NCBI GenBank assembly: GCA_038200385.1
Contig: JBBPYA010000100.1
Location: 1-8,287 of the forward strand
Direction: 5' to 3'
Origin: JBBPYA01 sp038200385
GTDB lineage: Bacteria; Actinomycetota; Actinomycetes; Mycobacteriales; Geodermatophilaceae
Length of the DNA: 8,287 bases
Position 1 is the first letter of the stretch, and every line of letters begins with the position of its first letter. Of this stretch, positions 1 through 6,959 are shown in pieces. Below the pieces are notes generated by a model. The model saw only the letters and a program-made list of their open reading frames with translations, ran no database searches and was not told where the DNA came from. Both the position numbers and the translations under genes were made by a program.

Positions 1-1473
1 GATCCGCAGGCTCCGCTGCTGCTCGCCGTCGACCCGCTGCTGCTGCAGAACCTGCGCGTCATGGTCGGCGGCTACCAGCTGCCCGACGGCAGCACCGGCC
101 CCGGTGGGCCCGCGGCCGCGGCCTGGCTGGCCCGGCTGACCCGGCTCGCTGCGACGCACCGCGTCCTGGCGCTGCCCTACGCCGACGCCGACGTCGTCGC
201 CCTCGTCCGGGCCGGCCTGCAGGCCCAGGCCGCCGACGCGATCGCGCTAGGCCGGCGGCTGGTGACAGGCGTTCTCGGTCTGCCGGTGGCCGACACGCTG
301 TCCTGGCCGATCGACGGCGTCCTCACCGAGGCCGCCGCGCAGGTGTTCGCGGACAACGGCACCCAGCAGGTGGTGCTCAGCGCGGCCGCGTTCCCCGCCG
401 GCGCCGCCGGCGCCCGCACGGTGGGAGCCCGCACGACGCTGCCCGTGCCGGCCGGGATGACCGCGCTGGTCAGCGACCCGGAGCTGGACGGCATCGTCGC
501 GGCCGCGGACAGCTGGCCGACCGGCCCGCGGCTGGCCGAGCAGCGCTATCTCGCCGAGCTGGCGATGATCACCGCGGAGGCCCCGTCGATCAGCCGGCAC
601 CTGCTCGTCGCACCGCCCCGCCGATGGGACGCCAGGGCCGCCTACGCCGAACCGATGCTGGCCGACCCGGGTACCGAGACGTGGCTGGCACCGGTCGACG
701 TCAGCGCCGACCCGGCGCTGCCCGCGCTCGCTGACCGCGGTGAGCTGGTCTACCCGGAGTCCGCCGGCGCCGCCGAACTCGACCCGGTGGGCCTGCGCCA
801 ACTCACCGACGCCGTCACCGTCATCGCCGACTTCCGCTCGATGCTGGTGCTCGACACCAACGAGGACCGACGGGCCGCCGCGGCCATCCTGGACCCGATG
901 GGGACCGCGGTACTGGCCGCGGCGTCCTCCGCGTGGCGGGGCGACCCGGCGGTCCTGAGGGAGCGCGGCGCCGCCCTGCGGGCGCAGATCGACGCGCAGC
1001 GAAGGCGGGTGCTGCTCGTCGTCCCCGCCGACGGGACGTACAGCATCGCCTCCACTCAGGCGCCCCTGGTGTTCACCGTGCAGAACAAGCTGCCGGTGCC
1101 CGTCCAGGTCCGGATGAGCGTGGACTCGAGCCTGGTGGCGGGACTGTCCACCGGCGATGTGGGTACCCAGGTCCTGGCGCCGGGCAGCCGGACCCTGATC
1201 GAGGTACCGGCGACGGTGGAGCGCTCCGGGGAGTTCCGGGTCACCGCGGCGATCTTCACCCCGGCCGGCGGCACGCTGGGCGAGCCGGTCCGGCTGACGG
1301 TGCGCAGCACGGCGTACGGCGTCATCTCCATCGTGATCACCGCCGGGGCCGGCGTCCTGCTGTTCGTACTGTTCGCGATCCGCCTGATCCGGCGGATCCG
1401 GCACGGCCGCCGGCCGGACCCACCGGCCCGGCAGCGACCGGTCGAGCAGACGCCGCTGCGGGCCGGGACGTGA
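1..1473 (+). CDS. DUF6049-type secreted/membrane-anchored protein, C-terminal part (5' partial)
   Basis: The frame is open from base 1, so the gene starts upstream; the ATG at 61 is internal. 490 residues are visible. Most of the chain is a soluble, Ala/Val/Asp-rich region without cysteines. A beta-rich section of about 100 residues (about 345-440) precedes one hydrophobic helix (about 441-460) and a strongly basic tail containing RLIRRIRHGRR. This fits a large extracytoplasmic domain held by a C-terminal TM helix with a short cytoplasmic tail. The family is assigned from overall character plus position directly upstream of murJ, where actinobacteria keep a DUF6049 protein (Rv3909 in M. tuberculosis, about 800 residues); roughly the N-terminal 300 residues and a signal peptide would then lie outside. 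Its biochemical function is unknown to me; the conserved linkage suggests a cell-envelope role (inference). The stop overlaps the murJ GTG start, implying translational coupling. Confidence 0.5.
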   Translation, partial: DPQAPLLLAVDPLLLQNLRVMVGGYQLPDGSTGPGGPAAAAWLARLTRLAATHRVLALPYADADVVALVRAGLQAQAADAIALGRRLVTGVLGLPVADTLSWPIDGVLTEAAAQVFADNGTQQVVLSAAAFPAGAAGARTVGARTTLPVPAGMTALVSDPELDGIVAAADSWPTGPRLAEQRYLAELAMITAEAPSISRHLLVAPPRRWDARAAYAEPMLADPGTETWLAPVDVSADPALPALADRGELVYPESAGAAELDPVGLRQLTDAVTVIADFRSMLVLDTNEDRRAAAAILDPMGTAVLAAASSAWRGDPAVLRERGAALRAQIDAQRRRVLLVVPADGTYSIASTQAPLVFTVQNKLPVPVQVRMSVDSSLVAGLSTGDVGTQVLAPGSRTLIEVPATVERSGEFRVTAAIFTPAGGTLGEPVRLTVRSTAYGVISIVITAGAGVLLFVLFAIRLIRRIRHGRRPDPPARQRPVEQTPLRAGT

Positions 1474-3104
1474 CCGCACCGGCCCGGCCGGATCCACCGA
1501 GCCTGCGCCGCGCCGCCGGGACGATGGCGGTGGCCACCGCGGTGTCCCGGCTCACCGGGTTCCTCCGGACCGTCGTCCTCGTGGCGGCGATCGGGCTCGG
1601 CCTGGTCGGCGACGCCTACAACACCGCCAACACGCTGCCCAACATCGTCTACGAGCTGCTGCTCGGCGGCGTGCTCACCAGTGTCATCGTGCCCCTGCTC
1701 GTACATGCCCGGGTCCGCGACGGAGACGGCGGGCTGGCCTACACCCAACGGTTGCTCAGCCTGCTGACCGTCGGGTTGGTGGTCGCCACCGTCCTGGCGG
1801 TGCTGGCCGCACCCCTGCTCACCTACGCCTACGGCATCCGTGACAACGCCGACCAGGTGGCACTGGCCAACCTGCTGGCCCGCATCCTGCTCGTTGAGAT
1901 CGTGTTCTACGGCGTCGGCGCCATGCTGACCGCCATCCTGAACAGCCGGCAGGTCTTCGGGCCGCCCGCGTGGGCTCCGGTGCTGAACAACCTGGTCGTG
2001 ATCGCGACCGGCCTGGTGTTCCTCGCGGTCAGCGGGGCCGGCGAGCTGACGCCGACGACCATTTCCCCGGGTCTGGTCTGGCTGCTCGGGATCGGCACCA
2101 CGCTGGGCATCGTCGTGCAGGCCGCGGCCCTGCTCCCGTCGTTGCACCGGGCCGGCGTGCGCTGGGCGTGGCGGTGGGACTGGCGCCACGCGGGACTGGG
2201 CGAGGCCGGCCGGCTGGGCCTGTGGGTCCTCGGCTACGTCGCGGTCAGCCAGGCCGGCTACGTCGTGATCCTGGCGCTGGCCAACCAGGCCGGACGCGAC
2301 TCCGGCGTGGGGTCGATCGTCTACGCCAACGCCAGCCTGCTGTTCCAGCTGCCGTACGGGATCATCGGGGTGGCCCTGCTGACCGCGCTGCTGCCCCGGA
2401 TGAGCCGGGCCGCCGCCGAGGCCGACCTCCCGGCCGTGATCAGCGACCTGTCCCTCGGTGCCAGGCTGACCGCGCTCGCCCTCGTCCCCGTGTCCGTCGC
2501 CCTCGTCGTGTTCGGTCCGGCCATCGCCACCGTCGCGTTCTCCCGCGGCCAGGTCGACGCCGAGCAGGCCCGGGTGGTGGGTGTAGTGCTCGCCGCGTCG
2601 GCGTTCGGGCTGCTGCCCTACGCGGTGACCTTGCTGCAGCTGCGAGTGTTCTACGCCATGAAGGACGCGCGCACCCCGACCCTGATCAACCTGGCGATGG
2701 TCGCCGTACGGGTGCCGCTGTGCCTGCTCGTGCCGTCGGTCCTGCCGGCGAGCGACGTGGTTACCGGACTCGCCGTGGTCAACAGCGCGACGTTCGTCGT
2801 CGGGGCGGTCGTCGGCGAGCTGTGGCTGCGGCACCGGCTCGGGCGGCTGCAGACGGCGCGGGTGCTCCGCACCGTTGGGCTGCTGGTCCTGGCCTCCGCG
2901 GTCGCGGGAGCCGCCGGCTGGGCGATCCTGCAGCCGATCGAAACGGCGTTCGGCCTCGGCGTGCTGGGCAGCAGTCTGGGCATCACGGCAGGTAGCCTGG
3001 GCGGCGGCGCGGTGCTGCTGGCCGGCTGCCTCGTCCTGCCCATCCCGGAGGTGCGCGAACTCGTCTCCGCGGTTCGTGGTCGGTTCGCAGGCAGCGGTCG
3101 ATAG
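1470..3104 (+). CDS. murJ: Lipid II flippase MurJ (MviN family)
   Basis: 544-residue polytopic membrane protein of the MOP superfamily, which moves the peptidoglycan precursor lipid II across the cytoplasmic membrane. The N-terminal signature S-R-L-T-G-F-L-R gives R27 and R33, and D48 lies in GDAYN; these match the essential R18, R24 and D39 of E. coli MurJ. The LPNIVYELLLGGVLTS stretch (about 56-71) has the actinobacterial form and lacks the R52 of E. coli. The family motif FYAMKDARTP lies at 394-403. Hydrophobic segments run the whole length, consistent with about 14 TM helices. The chain ends just after the last one, so there is no fused kinase domain as in mycobacterial Rv3910. Start: GTG 1470 overlaps the previous stop (GTGA) with no clear ribosome site, implying coupling; ATG 1524 (526 residues) is an alternative. 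Function is confident, the start less so. Confidence 0.5.
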   Translation: MTAPARPDPPSLRRAAGTMAVATAVSRLTGFLRTVVLVAAIGLGLVGDAYNTANTLPNIVYELLLGGVLTSVIVPLLVHARVRDGDGGLAYTQRLLSLLTVGLVVATVLAVLAAPLLTYAYGIRDNADQVALANLLARILLVEIVFYGVGAMLTAILNSRQVFGPPAWAPVLNNLVVIATGLVFLAVSGAGELTPTTISPGLVWLLGIGTTLGIVVQAAALLPSLHRAGVRWAWRWDWRHAGLGEAGRLGLWVLGYVAVSQAGYVVILALANQAGRDSGVGSIVYANASLLFQLPYGIIGVALLTALLPRMSRAAAEADLPAVISDLSLGARLTALALVPVSVALVVFGPAIATVAFSRGQVDAEQARVVGVVLAASAFGLLPYAVTLLQLRVFYAMKDARTPTLINLAMVAVRVPLCLLVPSVLPASDVVTGLAVVNSATFVVGAVVGELWLRHRLGRLQTARVLRTVGLLVLASAVAGAAGWAILQPIETAFGLGVLGSSLGITAGSLGGGAVLLAGCLVLPIPEVRELVSAVRGRFAGSGR

Positions 3105-3160
3105 CTGCGGCGCCGCGGGGGCGGTCCGCCGAGGCCCTACCTCACCGAGTACGCGACGAG

Positions 3161-3170
3161 GGGGAAGGAA
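3161..3170 (+). promoter_or_regulatory. Ribosome binding site of the pseudokinase gene
   Basis: The purine run GGGGAAGGAA ends 5 nt before the GTG at 3176. It fixes that start: no other ATG or GTG lies in this frame back to the stop at 2993-2995. It also shows that the pseudokinase gene is translated independently of murJ, which ends 71 bp upstream. Confidence 0.5.
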
Positions 3171-3175
3171 CGGCG

Positions 3176-6100
3176 GTGCAGCCGCAGAACCCGACCGGCA
3201 CCGACCCCGGGTCGCCGCTGATCGTCGGCGGGCGGTACCAGTTGCTGGCCCGCTCCGGTGCCGACGAGGACACCGGCGTCGGGCGGCTGTCCACGTGGCG
3301 GGCCCGGGACACCCTGCTGCGCCGGGACGTCATGCTGCGGGTGCACTCTCCCGGCGGCGAGGTGTCCCGCGGTTTCATCGATCGGGCGCTGTCGGCCGGG
3401 GTGCTGTCCCATCCGTCGCTGGCCATGGTCTACGACGCCGTCGACGAAAGCCGCCGGGCGTACGTCGTCAGCGAGTGGGTCGCCGGGGTCAGCCTCGCCG
3501 ACACCCTGCGCGACGGCCCGCTGGCCGAGCGGGATGCCCGCGAGACCGTCCGCCGGGTCGCCGAAGGGGTGGCGCAGGCGCACGGGCTGGGACTCCCGGT
3601 CGGCGGCCTGGTCCCCGAGCGGGTCATCCTCACCCCCGTCGGCAGCGTCGCGGTCGCCGGCATCCCGGCTCCGCAGGCCAGCTTTGCCGCCGACGTCCGA
3701 GCCCTCGGGTCCCTGCTGTTCGCCAGCCTGGCCGGCTTCCCGCCGCCGACCGAGGACCCTGCCGAGCTGAGCCGGCAGCTTGCCAACGGCGCGGCTGACG
3801 ACCTGGCCGAGGTCGCGCTCGCCGCCCTGGGCGGCCGGGTGGGCAGCGCCCAGGAGCTTGCCGAGCTGCTCGTGGCCGGCCGCCGGCATCGGGAACGGGG
3901 CTACGACGACAGCGGCCTGGCGTTCATCACCGAGCGCTACGAGTACGACGTCGACGAGTCCGTGCACGCGCCGTGGCCCACGATCGGGGTCCCCGGACCG
4001 ACCCGGCCGGGCCGTGGCGCGGCCAGACCCCGCGGTGCCGGACCCCGTGGTGCCGGGACGGCCGGAGCGGGCTCAGCGGGACCAGGCTCAGCCGGACCGG
4101 CCGGTGCCGGCCCGGGGGGGACCGGACCGGGCGGTACACCCAGCGGTGCCGGACAAGGTCGAGCTGCAGCCGGTGGCGGGCGTCCGCCGGCGGCCGGCCG
4201 GGATCCCGCCGAGCTGACCGAACTCAGCGACTACCCCACCGACCGCAACGAGCCTGTCCCCGGCGCGGTCGGTGCCACCGGCCCGGCGCCGGCCGGCACA
4301 GGCCCGGCCGGACACACCGGAGGCGGCGTCGCCGGAGTCGCGGGACCCGGTGACAGCGCCGCCGGTGTCGTCGGAGACCGCCGCCGCAGCGGGTCAGCGG
4401 GACCGGCGGGCACCACAGGCCCGGATCGCGGTGACCCCGAGACCGCCGGGCCCGGAGCGGATGCAGACGCGGGAAAGCCCTCCACCCGCGGGGGAACGCC
4501 TGCCGGTGCAGGACCGCACCCCGACGCAGTCACACCGGCCCGCGCCGAAACACCTGCCGGCGCAGGCACGCTCGCCCGCCCAGGAATGGATGCCGGCGCA
4601 GGAACACAGCCCGACGCGGGAACGCCCGCCCGCCCGCGAACGGGGGCCGGCGCGGAGGAGGCCGGGTCGACCGGCGACGCAGGCCCCGGTACCGGCACCC
4701 CGGGCGCCACCGGAGTCGGGTCGGGCTTGGCCGCATCGTCCGGGCCGCCCGACCCGGGCAGCGACTCCGCGGCGCCCACCGGACGGATCGACGTACCCAC
4801 CCGGCCCGGCCTGTCCCCGGCCAGCGGTCGCCCGATCACGCGCGCGACGCTGTCCGCCGCCGCCGGGCTGGCCGTCGGCAAGGTCACGGCCGCGGTCAGC
4901 CGGGTCACCAGCGCCCGGGGTGGCCCGGCGGCCGGCGCCGGCAGCACAGGCACCGCCGCCAGGACCGACACCCGCGCCGTTCCCGCGAAGTCGTCGAGCC
5001 TCGGCACACCTACCACTGACCCCAGGGCGGGCAGCGGTCGCGCCGACGACGACACCGCGGCGAGGTCGGTAGACCGCGATTCCCCGCCCACCGATCCGTG
5101 GGGCGTCGACGCGCCCGCCGCCCTCACCGGGCAGCCCGCCGACCCGGCCCACGACGACCCAGGAGCCGAGCACCCGACAACTGCGTGGCTCGCACCGGGC
5201 AGCGGTGCACCCGACGGTCGGGACGGCACCGGTGCGGACGCCACTGGTCAGGACGCCGTCGGTGCGGCTCGGACCGGATGGGACCCTGCCTGGGATCAAC
5301 CAGAGGTCTCCCGTGGCCGGGTGTACGAGGACGGCCCACCCGGCGGCGACGTCGGGGAGCCGGGGATGTCGGCGGCTGAGGACGAGCCGTTCGGTGGCGC
5401 CGGGGAACAGCTGGGCACCCTGCTGGGCAGCATGGAGTTCGAGCCGGGCTGGGACAGCGCTGCGCCGCCGGTGTTCCCGGCTGCCGCCTACGCCGGGGCG
5501 TTGGGTGCCGACAGCGACAGCGACAGCGACGGCGGCGAGGCCGGCGAGGATCCATACCGGGAACGCCGCCGCCGGACCTGGCTGGTGATCGCCTTCCCGG
5601 TCGCGGCGCTGCTGGCCGTGGTCCTCGTCGCCCTGGCGATCGGATCGTCGTTCGACCGGATCATCGGATCGACAGTGGACCAGCGGTCGGGCGCCGCCTC
5701 GACTTCGGCGCCGGCGGGATCAAGTACCCCGCCGTCGGCCAACGCGACGACACCACCGCCGACTGCGTCCACGGGTCCGTTGCCGGTGACGAGCGCCACG
5801 GTCTTCGACCCGTTCGGCGACGGCGCCCCCGAGAACAACGGGGACAGCCCGCGTGCGTTCGACAACGACCCCGGGACGTCGTGGTCGACGCTGAGCTATC
5901 GCGGCAGCCCGCAGCTGGGCAACCTCAAGCCGGGCGTGGGTCTGGTCTTCGACCTGGGGCAGCCCGTCAACGTCTCGCAGGTCAAGATCCTCACCGATCA
6001 GCCGGGCGCCACGGTGGAGATCCGGGCATCGGCGACGGCGGCTACCGACCTCGCCTCGTTCGCCGTCCTCGGCCAGAACCAGCTCCAGGCCGAGACGACG

Positions 6101-6226
6101 TTCCCGATCGCCTCAGCGCAGCCGGCCCGGTACTGGCTGGTCTGGATCACCGAACTCGTGCCGGACGGTGGGAACTTCTCCGCCTCGCTCGCCGAGGTGA
6201 GCTTCACCGGCGTACCAGCGGGCTGA
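3176..6226 (+). CDS. MurJ-associated membrane pseudokinase with disordered linker and discoidin-like ectodomain
   Basis: 1016 residues. (a) Residues 15-240: kinase-like fold without catalytic residues. R55 replaces the VAIK Lys, R70 replaces the alpha-C Glu, the HRDxKPEN region reads VGGLVPER (142-149), DFG reads AGI (161-163), and the activation loop is nearly absent before the alpha-F motif DVRALGSLLF (173-182). (b) About 269-795: linker rich in Gly, Ala, Pro, Thr and Asp, with better-ordered islands at 343-365, 552-581 (possible helix) and 744-760, and a DSDSDSD tract at 779-785. (c) RERRRR then a TM helix at about 803-823. (d) Ser/Thr/Pro spacer, then residues 876-1016: a discoidin/galactose-binding-like domain with AFDNDPGTSWST and VFDLGQPVNVSQVKI. 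This matches the C-terminal part of mycobacterial MviN (Rv3910), where PknB phosphorylation near the pseudokinase recruits FhaA to restrain wall synthesis. Here it is a separate gene. The extracellular ligand is unknown. The linker shows reading-frame anomalies (see findings). Confidence 0.5.
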   Translation: MQPQNPTGTDPGSPLIVGGRYQLLARSGADEDTGVGRLSTWRARDTLLRRDVMLRVHSPGGEVSRGFIDRALSAGVLSHPSLAMVYDAVDESRRAYVVSEWVAGVSLADTLRDGPLAERDARETVRRVAEGVAQAHGLGLPVGGLVPERVILTPVGSVAVAGIPAPQASFAADVRALGSLLFASLAGFPPPTEDPAELSRQLANGAADDLAEVALAALGGRVGSAQELAELLVAGRRHRERGYDDSGLAFITERYEYDVDESVHAPWPTIGVPGPTRPGRGAARPRGAGPRGAGTAGAGSAGPGSAGPAGAGPGGTGPGGTPSGAGQGRAAAGGGRPPAAGRDPAELTELSDYPTDRNEPVPGAVGATGPAPAGTGPAGHTGGGVAGVAGPGDSAAGVVGDRRRSGSAGPAGTTGPDRGDPETAGPGADADAGKPSTRGGTPAGAGPHPDAVTPARAETPAGAGTLARPGMDAGAGTQPDAGTPARPRTGAGAEEAGSTGDAGPGTGTPGATGVGSGLAASSGPPDPGSDSAAPTGRIDVPTRPGLSPASGRPITRATLSAAAGLAVGKVTAAVSRVTSARGGPAAGAGSTGTAARTDTRAVPAKSSSLGTPTTDPRAGSGRADDDTAARSVDRDSPPTDPWGVDAPAALTGQPADPAHDDPGAEHPTTAWLAPGSGAPDGRDGTGADATGQDAVGAARTGWDPAWDQPEVSRGRVYEDGPPGGDVGEPGMSAAEDEPFGGAGEQLGTLLGSMEFEPGWDSAAPPVFPAAAYAGALGADSDSDSDGGEAGEDPYRERRRRTWLVIAFPVAALLAVVLVALAIGSSFDRIIGSTVDQRSGAASTSAPAGSSTPPSANATTPPPTASTGPLPVTSATVFDPFGDGAPENNGDSPRAFDNDPGTSWSTLSYRGSPQLGNLKPGVGLVFDLGQPVNVSQVKILTDQPGATVEIRASATAATDLASFAVLGQNQLQAETTFPIASAQPARYWLVWITELVPDGGNFSASLAEVSFTGVPAG
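4023..4100 (+). repeat. 15-bp tandem duplications in the linker
   Basis: Two pairs of imperfect 15-bp tandem copies: 4023-4037 with 4038-4052, and 4071-4085 with 4086-4100. In the gene's own frame they give Gly/Ala-rich peptide. In the +1 frame they give PDPAV/PDPVV and AQRDQ/AQPDR, with far better codon usage. They lie in the first region where the coding signal is displaced by one base. Confidence 0.5.
4485..4664 (+). repeat. Ten-unit 18-bp tandem repeat encoding a hexapeptide
   Basis: Ten contiguous, diverged 18-bp units with approximate consensus CCSGCGCAGGAACRC plus three variable bases. In the +1 frame (codons starting at 4485) every unit begins with Pro: PAGERL, PVQDRT, PTQSHR, PAPKHL, PAQARS, PAQEWM, PAQEHS, PTRERP, PARERG, PARRRP. 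The Pro codon alternates CCC/CCG, a synonymous change in that frame. In the frame of the 3176-6226 gene the same alternation changes the residue (Arg, Gly or Asp). The tract lies in the disordered linker. Confidence 0.5.
5510..5530 (+). repeat. Asp-Ser dipeptide repeat
   Basis: Alternating GAC and AGC codons encode D779-D785 (DSDSDSD), just before the basic RERRRR stretch that leads into the TM helix of the pseudokinase protein. The result is an acidic-then-basic juxtamembrane segment on the cytoplasmic side. It could be an unstructured spacer or a phosphorylatable acidic patch; the sequence does not decide. Confidence 0.5.
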
Positions 6227-6254
6227 CGCGGGCGGCCCGGCGCGCGAGAGTCCC

Positions 6255-6260
6255 TATCCT
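6255..6260 (+). promoter_or_regulatory. Candidate -10 element for leaderless sigM transcription
   Basis: TATCCT matches the actinobacterial TANNNT -10 consensus and ends 6 nt before the sigM ATG, so transcription would begin at or very near the A of the start codon. No Shine-Dalgarno sequence is present in the 40 bp between the pseudokinase stop and the ATG, which agrees with a leaderless mRNA. No convincing -35 hexamer lies 16-19 bp upstream, so this is a moderate call. Read-through from the upstream operon is also possible. Confidence 0.5.
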
Positions 6261-6266
6261 GCCCAG

Positions 6267-6959
6267 ATGCAGCCGCCCCGCTCGGACGCGGAGCTCCTCG
6301 CCGCGCACGTCGCCGGGCAGCCACGAGCCTTCGACGAACTCCTCCGCCGGCACCAGGATCGGCTGTGGGCCGTCGCGCTGGGCACTTTGCGCGACGCGGA
6401 CGAGGCGGCTGACGCACTCCAGGACGCGCTGATCTCGGCGCTGCGGGGCGCCGGGTCGTTCCGCGGCGACTCGGCGGTCACGACCTGGCTGCACCGGATC
6501 GTGGTCAACGCGTGCCTGGACCGGATCCGGCGCCGGCGGGTGCGCCCCACCGTCCCCCTGCCCGATGAGGGCGCCAACGAACCGGCCGAGCCCAGGGACC
6601 GGGTGGCAGAGAGCGACTCCGTGCTGGTCGTACGGGAGGCCCTGCAGTGGCTGGGGGCGGATCAGCGGGCGGCCATCACCCTGGTGGATCTGTACGGATA
6701 CTCCGTCGTCGAGGCGGCCCAGATCCTGGGCGTGGCCGACGGCACGGTCAAGAGTCGCTGCGCCCGCGGCCGGCTGGCGCTGGCCACCCGGCTCGGTCAC
6801 CTTCGCGAGGAGTTCGGGGACCGGCCCGCTGTCGGGGTGGCGGCCGATCGCAGCCCCGCCGGCCGAGCCGAACCCGGGACAGATCCGGGGAACGACCCGG
6901 CCCGACTGGACGTCCAAGCCGAGCCAGGGTCCGCGCCCGCCGAGGAGGGAGGCCGATGA
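6267..6959 (+). CDS. sigM: ECF RNA polymerase sigma factor SigM
   Basis: 230-residue group IV (ECF) sigma factor that redirects RNA polymerase to stress promoters. Region sigma-2 spans about 10-92: FDELLRRHQDRLW, then DADEAADALQDALISAL (region 2.2), then FRGDSAVTTWLHRIVVNACLD and a basic RIRRRR end (2.3-2.4). Region sigma-4 spans about 123-176, with YGYSVVEAAQILGVADGTV followed by KSRCARGRLAL, a typical helix-turn-helix. Residues 177-230 form a Pro/Asp/Glu-rich tail, not part of the core fold. The symbol rests on order: pseudokinase/murJ upstream, zinc anti-sigma gene overlapping downstream by ATGA, then trxB, exactly as for sigM of M. tuberculosis (Rv3911). Activity is probably held by the next gene's product. 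The ATG at 6267 is the only plausible early start and has no Shine-Dalgarno sequence. Confidence 0.5.
   Translation: MQPPRSDAELLAAHVAGQPRAFDELLRRHQDRLWAVALGTLRDADEAADALQDALISALRGAGSFRGDSAVTTWLHRIVVNACLDRIRRRRVRPTVPLPDEGANEPAEPRDRVAESDSVLVVREALQWLGADQRAAITLVDLYGYSVVEAAQILGVADGTVKSRCARGRLALATRLGHLREEFGDRPAVGVAADRSPAGRAEPGTDPGNDPARLDVQAEPGSAPAEEGGR
6942..6952 (+). promoter_or_regulatory. Strong ribosome binding site of the anti-sigma gene
   Basis: GAGGAGGGAGG lies within the last codons of sigM, 3 nt before the ATG at 6956. It contains two overlapping anti-16S cores, at about 7 nt and 3 nt spacing. It fixes the start of the anti-sigma gene. Together with the ATGA overlap it suggests tightly coupled, abundant synthesis of the inhibitor relative to its sigma factor. 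Confidence 0.5.

Noticed and set aside
1056..2834. 592-codon open frame on the - strand opposite gene 1 and murJ
   Set aside because: The translation is rich in Gly, Arg, Gln and His with no domain, and lies opposite confidently identified coding sequence; long antisense frames are usual at this GC content.
3107..3116. GCGGCGCCGC palindrome after murJ as a terminator
   Set aside because: A perfect 10-bp palindrome leaves no room for a loop with a useful stem, and the next gene is 60 bp on in the same direction.
2875..3798. 307-codon + strand frame bridging murJ and the pseudokinase gene
   Set aside because: Arg/Gly/Pro-rich shadow translation overlapping both real genes; no domain.
3780..4217. 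Separate small gene in the +1 frame of the linker
   Set aside because: Codon usage favours this frame only from about 4010 to 4190; the 5' part is a shadow of the pseudokinase domain and there is no start or ribosome site near 4010. Treated as a frame excursion instead.
4583..4608. GGAAT as a second sigma-R promoter inside the linker
   Set aside because: No GTT at 18 or 19 bp; it is part of the 18-bp repeat.
4231..5244. 337-codon open frame on the - strand through the linker
   Set aside because: Low-complexity Ala/Pro/Gly/Ser translation that mirrors the repetitive linker; no ribosome site or recognisable domain.
6171..6200. GGAAC as the -35 of an autoregulatory SigM promoter upstream of sigM
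   Set aside because: No CGTC-like -10 box follows at 16-18 bp; GGAAC alone is too common in this DNA.
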